This document shows positions 11,241 through 22,533 of a DNA stretch of 64,000 nt, one piece after another. The DNA comes from Diphasiastrum complanatum. Lineage: Eukaryota; Streptophyta; Lycopodiopsida; Lycopodiales; Lycopodiaceae. Position 1 is the stretch's first letter, and each line of letters starts with the position of its first letter. The DNA lies in the NCBI GenBank assembly GCA_029204225.1, contig CM055096.1:30452557-30516556 (forward strand), read 5' to 3'. Made by a program: the position numbers and the translations under genes. The notes below the pieces were generated by a model. That model was not told the DNA's origin, made no database searches, and saw only the letters and a list, made by a program, of their open reading frames with translations.

Positions 11241-11573
11241 AGTGAATGGCATAGTTCTGCTGACCATTCACTCTTCTGGTGTCCATTAACTTCTGGAGTT
11301 CAAAATTGTGAACAACAGTTTTTCCACAGTTGTTTTCATCAAGCCATGGAATTGAGGATGCACACCACACAAGCCTATCAAAACGTGCAAAAGTGTGGAC
11401 CTATCATATGCTTTAGGGCCAACGGCTAGCAAACAAATGGCGAAAAGAAGGACATCAAATACACTGTTGAGCAAGATTCTTCTGATGATGAAGAGTACAA
11501 GTCTTCAGTTAGCCAGGAAGAAAGTTCGATCTCTTCCATAACTGGCGAGTGCGACAGACGTACTGAAGCTGTT
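11241..11573 (+). other. Unassigned; short coding-like acidic stretch
   Basis: A plus-strand frame at about 11437-11580 reads as an acidic, serine-rich peptide (includes EQDSSDDEEYKSS). No family recognised. It might be an exon of a captured gene, running into the left arm of the inverted repeat. Confidence 0.25.
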
Positions 11574-12308
11574 TGGTTACCGATGGGGATGGTGTAAATG
11601 AAAGCCAGTTAGAGCGGGTTTTTCAATATGTACAGAGTTTGAAAGGCAGTTATGTTGGCTTTATACTGTTTTATGATTTAGGTTTTGGCTTCACTGCCCA
11701 TTTCCTGAACTCAGACACCCAACGAATCAGTATATATCAAGCAATGTTCAGTGCCCTTTCTGGGTGGATATTTTGCCAAGAAGCCTTGCAAGAAAGCAAT
11801 GGCCAAAAAGGTCCGTCCAGGGCATGCAGACGAAAGGAGTGGTTGTGTTGCCTCCACATACTCCCGGATTTTACCACGCCATTAATTGCTCCGTTTTCGA
11901 CTCCACGCCAAACGTTTTTGGTGAGCCTTCAGAGAAAACACCAGCTGGTTTTTGATCAGTGGATCAAAAACCAGTGGGTGCTGTCTCTGGAGGCTCACCA
12001 GAAAAGTTTGACGTGGAGACCAAGACGGAGCAATTGATGATGTGGTAAAATCCGGGAACACGTACTGGCGTCAGAACCACTTCTACCATCTCCATGCACT
12101 GGAAAGACATTTTTGACCATTGCTTTCTTGCAAAGCTTCTTGGCCAAACATCCAAATGAAAGGGTATTGATCATTGCCTGATCTATGTTGCTTCCTTGGG
12201 TGTCTGAGTTCAGGAAATGGGTATTGAAGCCCATAAAACTTCCTTTCAAACTGTGTTCTTATTGCAAAACATGCTTTAACTGACTTTCACTCACACCGTC
12301 CCTGTCAC
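11574..12308. repeat. Long imperfect inverted repeat, arms about 370 bp
   Basis: The left arm (11574 to about 11950) and right arm (about 11973 to 12308) are reverse complements with scattered mismatches, meeting at TTTTTGATCAGTGGATCAAAAA around 11951-11972. Outer ends pair as GGTGT...TGAAAG...CAGTT. Both arms read as similar peptides in the same sense (CKKAMAKK on the plus strand, CKKAMVKN on the minus), so a formerly coding segment seems to have been duplicated head to head. A transcript would fold into a long hairpin, the expected source of small RNAs. Confidence 0.8.
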
Positions 12309-12329
12309 CATATTGAATCATACTGAACC

Positions 12330-12399
12330 ATACTGAATTGTGCTAAACCATATTGAATCATGGCTGAAACCAACCATACTGAAAAGATACGACACATGT

Positions 12400-12497
<98 letters not shown>

Positions 12498-12905
12498 TGA
12501 GATCACAACAAACCGAATTGAAATTACAAGGAACCATATTGAATCATACTGAATCATGGTTGAAACCATAATGAACCGTACTGAAGAGATACGACACATG
12601 TTCCCTCTCTGTCACTCTTCATCCCTCTTTCTCTCTCTATCTCTCTCTATCCATCTGATTACAACAAACCTAATTGAAATTACAAGGAACCATATTGAAT
12701 CATGGTTGAAACCATAATGAACCTTACTGAAGAGATACGACACATGTTCCCTCTCTGTCACTCTCCATCTTTGTCTCTCTGTTTGTCTCTCTCTCTCTCT
12801 CTTCATTTGAGATCACAACAAACCGAACTGAAATCACAAGGAACCATACTGAATCATGGGTAAAACCATAATGAACCATACTAAAGCGATAAGACACATG
12901 TGAGA
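12330..12905. repeat. Imperfect tandem repeat, about four units
   Basis: Units share GAACCATATTGAATCATG, a GATACGACACATGTTCCCTCTCT stretch and ATCACAACAAACC. The ACGACACATG marker lies at about 12390, 12590, 12737 and, diverged, 12892. The CT tract of the first unit has expanded into a microsatellite. Confidence 0.75.
12402..12493. repeat. (CT)n microsatellite, about 92 bp
   Basis: Near-perfect CT dinucleotide run. The Arg-Glu open frames on the opposite strand are only a reading of the repeat. Confidence 0.95.
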
Positions 12906-13019
12906 AAATATGAATATATACAATCTCGTGCCGCAAGGCAACGAACTGGTCCAGTACAATGAAATTATAACAATAATATGAAACAAAATTATCTAGACAT
13001 TGTTTCCGACTGGTAGTCA

Positions 13020-14640
13020 GAGTCATTTGACTCTGTGTTAGAATGAAATAGGGACTCTCTGTCCGATGACGAGGCTGACGTCGGTGGTGGTGATGCACTG
13101 GCTCTGCGTCTACGTGTGCTCCTCCTGCCCCCGCCTTTGCTTTATCCTCTGCCCCTCACCTCAATTTGACTCTCTCCTGTCCCTCGCCCTCTCCCTCTCC
13201 CTCTGCCACCCCCTTGGCTGCCTCCGATCCTACCACTCCTGCCGCTACCTCTAGGCCGCTCCCTAGCCCATCGTGTCTGCGTGTCTAAGGTCCCAGGTCC
13301 CACACCCTACGAAGGCGCCACGAACTGGGATGATGCCTGGCTTGCAACTGCTTATGATGCCCCGCTCCTGTCTACATACAACGAACCCAAGCCCCCTCTC
13401 GCTCTGCCTCTGGGGCGCCCCCTAGGCCTAATTGGAGGTGAAAATGGCTCTGCTTGTGTCTCTGCATTGGGGTCCACTAGCAATTGCTCCATGTCGAAAT
13501 TCCATGGATCATCTCCCGTAGCTCCCTCCATACCCCCCCACAACCTGCGACAACTCTCTCTCTACTGAGCGCTGGAGCTATGACATGGAGCGGCCATAAC
13601 AACCCCATCATGTCATTGGACGGAGCTGGTCCTCCCTCCGCTGGCACCGATCATGGCTAAAGACAAATATCCCTCTCTCGAACTTCAACAAGTCCCCCTC
13701 GATGATGTTGAGGCGCTCAGCCCCACCTGATGGCAAAATAACAATTCCATGAGTCAGTGTCTATGCAAGCAAGATCGTACAGGCATGAACCATGAAAACC
13801 CTCTAAAGATAAATTGAAAATTGCAGTGTAACACCTGGCCCTCAATAGACTCGGTCTGTGTACTCCAGCCATCCTCTGTGGAGCTCCGGGTACCCTGCTC
13901 GTCTGGTGGTGCGCCACAAGGTGTGCAACATGTAGGCTGCCGCATGGATGGGCCTATGGAAATAGTCCCACCTCTGCTGCTTACAAGATGAAACGGAAAT
14001 ATAGCACAAATACAGGAAAGGAATTGTACCTGGCCTCATCCAAGCGAGATTTGGTCAATGCCTCTTCAATGCGGTCCATGAACACGTATGTGAGACCGAG
14101 AGTGCACTCCTCTCGATCTACGAGGCACAACACACAAAAAACAGGCCTCAACACATCAATCAGCTCTGATGCCCGTGTCTAGAACTCATCTCCGTATACA
14201 GTCGACTGGAAATGAACTGCATCCTCATTACGGCCTTTGAACTCATCGAATATAGTGTTGGCCACCATTCTTCGCAAGTGGTCTCGCACAACTGCTAGAC
14301 ACTCGAGAATCACAAAGTAGTAGCCAAATCGTGTGGGTGTCGGCTTCATGAGGTCCAAGAGCGAGAAGCTGTGAAATAGGGCCAACATGCGCTTCTTCCT
14401 AGTTATGAAGTTGACCACGCACATGGCTTGAGCAATAATCTGCAAGACAAACACCCATCAGAAAATTGTTATGGGCTGAGCAAAGCAAGGAAATGACAAC
14501 AACAAAACTAGCATAAAAGACAGGAAAGAAGGTATGGAAAGGATACCTCATGGATCCATGGAAGTGTGCACATGTCGTGGATCTCTGGGTGACTCTGGGT
14601 GATCCATAGACGAAAACGGTCATTAACGACCACTGTACAA
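13020..14640 (-). pseudogene. Second hAT transposase remnant
   Basis: Minus-strand exons align with the hAT remnant at 8353-9748. 14640 to about 14549 includes FRLWITQSHPEIHDMC; about 14440-14035 includes VVNFITRKKRMLALFHSFS and FMDRIEEAL and has an in-frame stop after YGDEF; about 13985-13840 includes RWDYFHRPIHAAAYMLHTL. Further left, 13540-13350 reads as an acidic DPW motif followed by Arg/Gly/Pro-rich sequence, plausibly the C-terminal tail. Stops and unclear splice joints make it non-functional. Confidence 0.7.
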
Positions 14641-15545
14641 TCTAAACAACTTTCCAATGAAGAGTTGTGGAAGTTTTGAAGCTTTGACAATAGTTTTTGT
14701 TGGAATAAACTGTGCCATTTTGGTAAGCTTGTCAACTACTACTCAAATGGCATCATGACCCTTCCCTGACTTCGGAAGTCCGATCACAAAATCCGTGGAA
14801 ATACTTTCAACCTCTTGCTAGGAATTTCCAACGCATGTAACACAGCTGGTTTGAGTCTTTTTGCTTTTTTAATCTAGCATTGTTCACACTTTTGAACATA
14901 TGCCTCTATAGGACCTTTCATTTTTGGCCAATAAAATTCTCTTTTAACAAGGTCAAGCGTTCTTTGTATAGGATCTGTTGTGACACTCATGCAGGAATAA
15001 GACCCTAGTGTCCACGATATCTGGCACACACACTTTTGTATCTTTTCTTTACGAGACTTCTTGGAATTCTGCTTTCCAAGATTATCTCTCAAAGTAGAGC
15101 TTCTAGCCAGAACTTCTTGCCAAATATGACCGAAAAATTCATCAGTCCGACAAAGGACTTGTAGAGAAAGATACAACTTGGATTGAAACTCAACAAAGCA
15201 TAATTGATTAACCTAACCAATCTGGCTCAAAGCATCAGCGACACAATTCGACATACTTTGGTGGTATTTGATGTCGAAATCGAACTCTTGAATGAGTTCC
15301 GACCAATGGGCCTTATGACCCCTAAGATCCGAGGCTTCACAGATAAACTTTAGAGATTTGTGATCTGTCATAACCACGAATTTAGATCCGTACAAATAAT
15401 GTCTCTAGATCTTTAATGTGTGGATGACAACAAAAAGTTCCTTCTCATAAGTAGAAATCTACTTTGAGCTAGGTCCAATTTCTTGCTTTCAAAAGCCACT
15501 AGTTTACCATCCTGGTAAATTACTGCACCCACTGCATAACCAAAC
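14641..15545 (-). pseudogene. Ty3/gypsy pol remnant (RNase H to integrase)
   Basis: Minus strand, from the right: a degenerate RNase H start near 15540 (VAFESKKLD), the RNase H block VMTDHKSLKFIC (about 15370) followed by NCVADALSQ, an integrase zinc-binding region (REFYWPKMKGPIEAYVQKC near 14930-14880), and an integrase core start (KMAQFIPTKTIVKASK near 14720). Several frameshifts and stops. It is related to the G family but much more diverged, and its right part was lost or replaced beyond 15545. Confidence 0.75.
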
Positions 15546-16475
15546 CTTTGTTACCATGTGAAAGTTTCATACCTCAAGTACTTCACCAAGTGCCAAGATC
15601 CAATAAATAGAGCTCTAAGTATGAAACAAATTAGATGCAAATATATTAATATGCTACCAAATATCCATGCATTAAGACCTATCTTCCAAGATGATTATGG
15701 ATTTACAAAAGATTGATAATCTGAACTGACATTAAGATAACATCCAACACAAAGAATACACTTTCATCTTGTGGATCAACTCAACTATGGACAAGGAAAA
15801 TCAATTTATTTGATAGGGAGAGAAATATACACAATGTGATAAAAAATCCAAATGCTTGTCTACTAACTCGACACAAATTGAATGGGGTCCACCCTATTTA
15901 CATCATGTGTAGAAATTGGATTAGGTCTCCAAACCCTAATCATAGCATGTATCCAATGTCTAATTGTAGCACTAGATTGTTGCCAATGGTGTGGATGGTT
16001 CATTGGTAACTTGTGTTGCACTTTTGGAGATACCTTGAGGCACAAGTATTGGCTACCTAGCTGGAATTTACATGTGTAAGACCTGAAATATGACACGGAA
16101 TATTTTTTTAAGTTGGCCTCCAATATTCTTCTAAGTTGGTATTTGCATATCTTTCACACCTCTCCACAAATGATTTTCCTAATGGCCAAAATATAAGAAG
16201 CTTGAGTGGGTGGCAAATGATGCCCACTTGGGTTGTTTTGCCAGCAACAAATCGGTGAATTGCTTAACACTGCATCCACATTTTTCTACGAATGAGTTGA
16301 CTATCTACAAAAGAGATTTATGCATAAGAACTTTTTAAGTTGATCACAAGCATTTGACTTTGTAGGTACTCTTTTCATGTCTTGTTTGTGTAGGTATTTT
16401 TATACTCATCTCTTGGACGTATTACAGTTTTCTGTTTCTTTCTAATAAACTGTGTGGTTTGGATGTGGGACTCAG
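15546..16475. other. Unassigned, possibly intron or upstream flank of the E2F gene
   Basis: AT-rich DNA with no domain I can identify. I searched all frames by eye for the E2F winged-helix and coiled-coil exons and did not find them. It ends in a plausible acceptor (CTCAG at 16471-16475). Confidence 0.4.
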
Positions 16476-17817
16476 AATAAGACACTTATTGCAATCAAGG
16501 CACCACATGGTACTGCCCTTGATGTTCCAGATCCTGACGAGGTAAATGTTGCTGTGCAGAATTATGTGGAAATATGACTCAAAGAAAGACGAGTCATGAA
16601 GTGCTTTAAAGCTCTAATATTTCAAAGCAGGAATATAACCGTGGTCTAGAAATAGATGACCTTGCTAATAGTTCTAAGATGCCCTGGGGGTTTTCCTTCA
16701 AGTAACATCAAGATCAAATGTGAACTTTTGGCAAAATGTTGCTTTAAGCATCTAATGTTACAATTTTCAATTCATTAAAGCTGTCTCTAGTAATTCTGAA
16801 GGTCTGCCTTAAGCTGCTTATCTGCTGGGAGCTTTCCAGACTGGAGATAAGTTTCAGCTAATTCTTGGGTTTGCTTTGTTTCTGATTCACACATTTACAG
16901 GGTGTAGATTTTCCTCATAGGCGATATCAGCTTCTTCTTCAAAGTATAATGGGTCCTATTGATTTATATCTAGTCAGGTTTGTGGTAAATAAATGTTTGA
17001 TCTCTTGGATTGGAAACTGCAGAAATTTTTTTGAGTTTTTTTGTGTCTTGATGGAGCTTATCTTGAACGTTTTTTTTTGAAATTCAGATAGTTTTTCTGG
17101 TTAAACTGTTATTCCTTTTAATTGTCATGATGTAGTGGGTTTGAGATAAATCCGCATCACTTGCCATTGGAGGTAGTTCCTATCCTTCAGGAGGCAGGTA
17201 GTTTGGTGGATTTTGACTCTGCTAGTTATGAGATGGCATCTGGAAATGTTGAGCCATCAAGTCCCAGTGATCCATTGAACGGATTAATGAGGATATTGCC
17301 AGCTGAAGTCGTTGTAAGAGAAACTCATTCTCTCCATTCATGCTTACAGTTGTTCGTGGAAAATCCAATGCTGAACTCCCATTATTTTTTTTGGTTGCAG
17401 ACTGATGCTGATTACTGGCTATCATCTGATGCTGATATCGGCATCACAGATATGTGGAGCAGTGACCGTATCCTCATCTGAGTTCTATCATTATGCAACA
17501 TATGCTGATAAGGACGGTAGAAATGATATTATCTGTCATATCATGTTCTCAGTTTGTTTGTTGAGGATGAGAGAATTTCTTTCTTTCTAGCTTGCTGTTT
17601 TTGATGTAGTAGGTAGGGGTTTATGAGTGTTTTCCTTTTCTTGGTGTGAAATAATCATGATTGGTTATGATGGGATCCTTGATATTCCATAGTATCTGCT
17701 TCTATGTGGGATGAAATGCTGAAGTCGAATGCCTCCGAATTACAAATTGCAGTAGAGGGCTCACCTCATCAGACACAGCCTCCAATAGAATTTGTTCAAG
17801 TAGCTCCACTGAGCTAA
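16476..17817 (+). CDS. E2F: E2F-family transcription factor, C-terminal exons only
   Basis: Five exons with GT-AG introns and consistent phases: 16476-16541, 16901-16977, 17136-17313, 17401-17467 and 17693-17817 (stop TAA 17815-17817). Exons 1-2 encode the E2F dimerisation/marked region (NKTLIAIKAPHG, DVPDPDE, DFPHRRYQLLL, MGPIDLYLVS). Exon 4 encodes the retinoblastoma-binding core (DADYWLSSDADIGITDMW). E2F proteins pair with DP, bind S-phase gene promoters in the nucleus and are restrained by the retinoblastoma-related protein. The winged-helix DNA-binding exons are not seen upstream, so this is either the 3' end of a gene with a very long intron or a truncated copy. No frameshift or stop is seen in these exons, which favours a live gene. 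Reading through the exon 4 donor would give an alternative end at 17481. Confidence 0.85.
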
Positions 17818-19048
17818 TATTAGCAGTATTTCATTTTCTGGCTGTCATGCAGTTGTCTGTGGGGATGTATTGTGTTCATTTCAATTCTTCCCTGTTTTAG
17901 ACAGGGTTATGTAACATGTATAGTAGACTGGAAGCCTGCCATGTCAACAAAACATATTAGATATGGCAGTAAATTGGTTGTCGTACTCTAGAAATCACTT
18001 ATTTACATTTTTAGGCTCTATTGCTGGGGCTATTTTGTAAGGTTCTTTGCAGTCGTCAGTAACTGCTGATAAGTTGCTGCCAGCTGGTTTGATAGCACAT
18101 GGAGTGCAACAAGTGCCTCCTGCCCTTGAATATTGGGTTTGAGACAGTTGAGAGAGCTACTTATACAGCTGACAATCAATCTTTTTGTGAATCTTTCACT
18201 AAAAAGCGCAGTTACTATTGCCAAGCATAAGGCCTGAACAAAAACACTTCTAGAAGCTCTATATTGTTTGAGGCATCAATACAGGCTTGCTCTTGGAATA
18301 TGATTATTATTGTATATTGGTGACTGGTCTCGATTTTTTTAAGTGATTGGATATTTTGTCATTTTTGGGTATAAGAACATCGGTAGAATGTATGGAACAT
18401 CGGTAGAATGTATGGTACATCAAAATTCCAGGAGGAAGTAGCCACTCGGATAATTTGCTTGTGCTAGCTACAAACTCAGATAAAATCCACATCTGGTTGT
18501 CTTCTATCAATTTCATGCCGATGACAATTCTAAAATGCTAGAAGGTACTTTAGCTGCAGCCAAATCAGTCATGAAATGATAAAGTACTGAATAGTTCATG
18601 TGTACCTTGTGCTTGTGCGCCGGTTCTGGATTGTGGTTTTGGACATCGAGTTATATCTTGTGTTTTGAGATATTTTTATCACTACTTTTGTTGGGGTCTC
18701 ACTTGTTTGATAGCTTTATCAAGTCTATTGTTTTGATTGTATTACATTTCAATGCTCCATAGATGTCCATGCCAACAAAGCATGCACTTATAAGGTGTAC
18801 TTGTTAACACACACAAATGTGCTTGGCCCTCTGTATTTAGCTTTGCTTGCTGACTCTGAATGTTACTAGAGTTAGCAATTGCAATATTATCATGTCTCGC
18901 ATGTAATTGGCCCATAAGCTTACTAATTGCAATGCTCAATATAGCCATGGAGCTAACATAGAATATAATTAGTCAGTAGGATAGTCAAATAAAATGGCTT
19001 GACCAACTATGTTATATTTGAGAATATTGGGATTTGGAGGTGGTTAAG
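17818..19048. other. E2F 3' flank, otherwise unassigned
   Basis: Probably the E2F 3' UTR at first (17818 to perhaps 18000), then AT-rich DNA with no recognised gene. A 20-bp direct repeat (ATCGGTAGAATGTATGG) lies at 18379-18415. TTAAG at 19044-19048 would be the target-site copy next to the R LTR. Confidence 0.4.
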
Positions 19049-20109
19049 TGTAGCGCATCCCAAAGGGAGCCGAGATCCACGACTTAGCTTTTCAGCTTTC
19101 AACTCTTGCCGTCCAAACCCATTTGACATACAAGCAGCCAACTTGCCAACAACGATCAGACTTAACCAACTTGAAGTTCGAAAACTAACATTGAGATCCA
19201 ACCTGGTGCCATGCCAGATCGGGGGTCCCGATGTGGGTGACTTCCCTCCAAGCAAGTCGCCTGACATACATCAAACTTAACTAACTCGAAGCTTCGTTAC
19301 AAACGAGTAACATCCATTCCAAACAAGTAGTTTGACTTACGTCAGACTTAACCAACTCAAAGCTTCGTCACGATTATTGGAAGCCAACCTACCGCCACAC
19401 CAGACTGGACAGCCATAAACATGTAACTTTCACCCAAGCAAGCCATCTAACTCAGCCGACAGGTTAGAGCTCGAGTTTCTCAACAGCTTAACTCATTCAC
19501 GTTCATGCAAGGAACATTCAAAACCACAAGCCGCGACAGATATGAAGACAACTAGTTCTTGAACCAAATGAGACAACCAGTGCTTTTACCGAATACTGAA
19601 ACCCAGAAGGTAATCAGAGTCAGTTTGAGAAAAATCTCACTTTATTAATAGATTTGAGAAAGTTATATTGCAAGTGTGTGACTTACCCTAGTCTTCGGGG
19701 TGCTAGCATGCCAAGGCGGGCACTAGGACAATAATCCAACAAGGGAAGCTGAGACTTGGTTGCAGCTCGCCCTGAGTCGCAACCCGCATTTCCCTATAGT
19801 TTTGGTGGGATTCGCCACCCCGTGCTCTGCTGAAGCTGGTAAAGCACGTTTTCTCTTTCTAGTATTTTCTCTCTCTAGAATTTATTGATCCTTAGGCTTC
19901 CTTCAATCATGCCTAGATTGTGTGAGATGATTGCACATCGATCCAAGCTCTCCGGACTTCGCTAGCAAAGTTTTTCAGCCATAGGAACTTGATGCCGGCT
20001 GGATTATGGTCACAGTGGCGTCGGGAGCAGCAGTGGCGCTGCTGGCGCCGAGGACAATGCTGGCGCCCGTGGCGTCGAAAGTAAAGCTTGTAAAGGTAGC
20101 TTTACAACA
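19049..20109 (-). repeat. R-family LTR, diverged
   Basis: Bounded by TGTAGCGCATCCC at 19049 and TTTACAACA at 20109. It has lost the AGG of the usual GCGCAGGCATCCC terminus and a block around 19560. Confidence 0.85.
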
Positions 20110-20817
20110 TCCACCCCACCTTTATAAAATCTAATGTTCTCATCAGATGTCAGGTTAAAGTAAATGTGTCTCCCAATTACAATTAACTATACATTTAAGC
20201 TACTTGGCACAATACTCAATTTACTAGCCACTTTTTATCAACATTGTAGCTGGCACACCACAAGTTGGAGGCTCAGCTCTTTATATTGAAAAATTACATA
20301 ACTTGAAAATATCACTTTGTCTAGGAAAAGCGTAGATTTTATATCGCTTACGTAAAATCCAAGAACCTTATTAACTGGTGGCAGTTTGAAATGTTCGCCT
20401 TTGTCTCTTCTGACTTTTGACTTTGGAACTCCTTTAACCTCCTGATTTATCCTTGATGCACTTTGTGTTGCGCTCTCTGGGCTCCAGATTTGATCAGTTG
20501 TTCCACACAGGTATAAGGGCTCCTTGAGCCAAAAGATTCATTGTTGATTGCCCACTCTGTGCCTTGTTGCGTTTGCATCTTGATTTCTCTTCTTGTCCCA
20601 GCCTGATCTTGATACTTTTCCTTTTGGCTCTTTAAGGTAGGCAAAAGATTGAGTACTCCGCAATGTATCTCTCACTTAGCTTGAAGTAGTTGTCTTTGAA
20701 TCAACCCAAATGTAACCATTGACCTTGCGGAGAGCCAAGGGGTCGCACCAGTTTGATCCGCATACGAACTATCTCTTCGCGTTTGTTTGAAGCACCATGT
20801 CCGTCGCGCAAAAGAAA
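19049..20817 (-). mobile_element. Partial R element (3' LTR and part of internal region)
   Basis: LTR 20109-19049 is about 1061 bp and more diverged than the other R copies, with deletions. The polypurine tract and 0.7 kb of R internal sequence follow to 20817, where R sequence (ends GTCGCGCAAAA) stops and S-family LTR sequence begins in opposite orientation. Nothing is encoded. Confidence 0.8.
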
Positions 20818-21336
20818 AATGTGCTTTACCAGAAAGCACTATATTCCAGGACAGAGGGGGCACGCCAAATCACACCAGAACTATAGGAGGAGTCCGGCAG
20901 ACAGAAACTTGGGCAGTTCAACCAACGCCAAAAATCTAGTCACCAAGTCTCAGCTCCCTCTACCAACGCGAGTCAGGCACTATGCCCAACACGTGTTGGT
21001 GGCCCCGAGACCAGTCAGTCTATGTATGAATGTAACCTCTTTCAAATTCAATAAAGTTGATCCTTGGGGACGATTACTATTTTGGTTTCACTTCCGGAAT
21101 TGGTCCAAGTGGAAGGACCCTTTAGTACAACCTTTTTGCGTTGCCGATGCCTAAGGGTCCACGCCATCGACGTGTGGCTCGCCGCTATGCCATTTGGTCA
21201 GTTTGGCGACCACTATGCCTTGTGTTTCATGTGTGGTTTGTCTTTGCCTTTGGTTACCTTTTGGGGATGGATTCTAAGTAGCGCGTGTTGGGGAAACTGC
21301 TCAAGTCCCAGCGCCCTTTGAGACGCCGACACAACA
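20818..21336 (+). repeat. 5' LTR remnant of an S-family gypsy element
   Basis: Matches the 3' part of the solo S LTR at 27775-28694 (from its GTGCTTTACCAGAAAGCAC palindrome region to the CGACACAACA end). The first 290 bp or so are missing at the junction with R. A primer binding site follows, so this is the upstream LTR of the element whose gag starts at 28768. Confidence 0.8.
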
Positions 21337-21873
21337 TGTGGTATCAGAGCCAACTAGCCGGTCAGCTATGCAAGTCTCACAAGGATGGCCACTTTTTGGG
21401 ATTTGTCAGGACAACCGTTTTGCACGGTGCTGCTCACAGTGTAAGCACGCCTGCGTCCACGGTCGGGGTGGTCGGCAAAACGGGGGACTTGATGAGGCAA
21501 GGTGCTGCCCTTGAGGTGTAAGCATAGTCAGTTCCTACGGTTTGGGCCTGGCGCCGTCTGCATGTAGGACAGATGAGACAAGGTGCTGTCATTAGGTTGG
21601 TGAAAGCACGGTCTGTGCCTTGTGGGGTGCAGGGCGACATATTTGAACTGTACAGGTTAACCATTGATACAGAGATGCTGCTTGAATTCGGGTGTAAAGC
21701 ACGGGTGGTTAGCTACCGGTGCAGGATAGCTGCTAATTGTTTAGCTATAAGGGCTATTGACCAGAGTTGGTGGGGCGTGTTGCTTAATGGTGAAAGCATA
21801 GATGGTTGGTTGAATGTTTCCCCGTGGGCTAATTCTGTGATAGATTTGCGTGGGCGTGGCTAGGCAAAGGTCC
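21337..21873 (+). other. S-element leader with primer binding site
   Basis: TGGTATCAGAGCC (21339-21351) matches initiator-Met tRNA. The leader resembles the R leader read from 7136 to about 6600, which ties families R and S together. It is cut at 21873 by c4, with GGTCC repeated on both sides, and resumes at 27450. Confidence 0.75.
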
Positions 21874-22520
21874 TGTGAAAAATACAGATCCTAAGTGGAT
21901 CTAAACTCCAAGATCATTGGCTTGAATGCTTGCACTCCAAACTACATAAGCTAGGAATTGGCAACACATTCTATGCTACCTAGAATGCAAAGAACTTGAT
22001 CAAAAAGCATTTATCACAAATGGAAACTTCCATAAACATCAAGTGCGGCCCAAAATAGCATTATACAGTCCATAATACATCAGCCTACCACTTTTGGAAA
22101 GCACCTAAGATCATACACACAAAGCTTGAACTCAATCACTACACAATGCCAACAATGGAAGGAGAACCCAATAGAAAAATCTCTCATTAAGCAAATGAAT
22201 ACAATGGATCTGCTCCAACCTGTTTCTCCACGGCCTACCTGCTATATATAGCTGAGAGAGATGACTCTCTCTCCTCTCTCTAGACCCTCCTTACCTAAAA
22301 TATGCCCTATATAGGTAAAATTGGCATATATGTCCAAAATACATGAAAATGGACTCATTTCGAAGGTCTTGAAGTTTGACACTTCTTCATACTGAAAAAA
22401 TATACTTACTAAAAATATCTAGACCTGTTTCACACGTGTGAAAAGTCAGATCCTAAACTATGTGCCATTTTTAGCAATTTTGGCCTAAAACTAGACAAGG
22501 AAATGTTGACAATTTTCACA
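21874..22520 (-). repeat. 3' LTR of c4 (647 bp)
   Basis: Starts TGTGAAAAT on the minus strand at 22520 and ends TTTTTCACA at 21874. It carries a TATA-like CTATATATAG (22252-22261) and a CACACGTGTG palindrome (22431-22440). Confidence 0.95.
22431..22440. promoter_or_regulatory. CACACGTGTG palindrome (G-box core) in c4 3' LTR
   Basis: Sits in TTTCACACGTGTGAAA. CACGTG is the plant G-box bound by bZIP and bHLH factors; function here is inferred. Confidence 0.5.
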
Positions 22521-22533
22521 CTCCCTCTTCAAC

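Noticed and set aside
12305-12599. Arg-Glu or Ser-Leu repeat protein
   Set aside because: Only a translation of the CT microsatellite.
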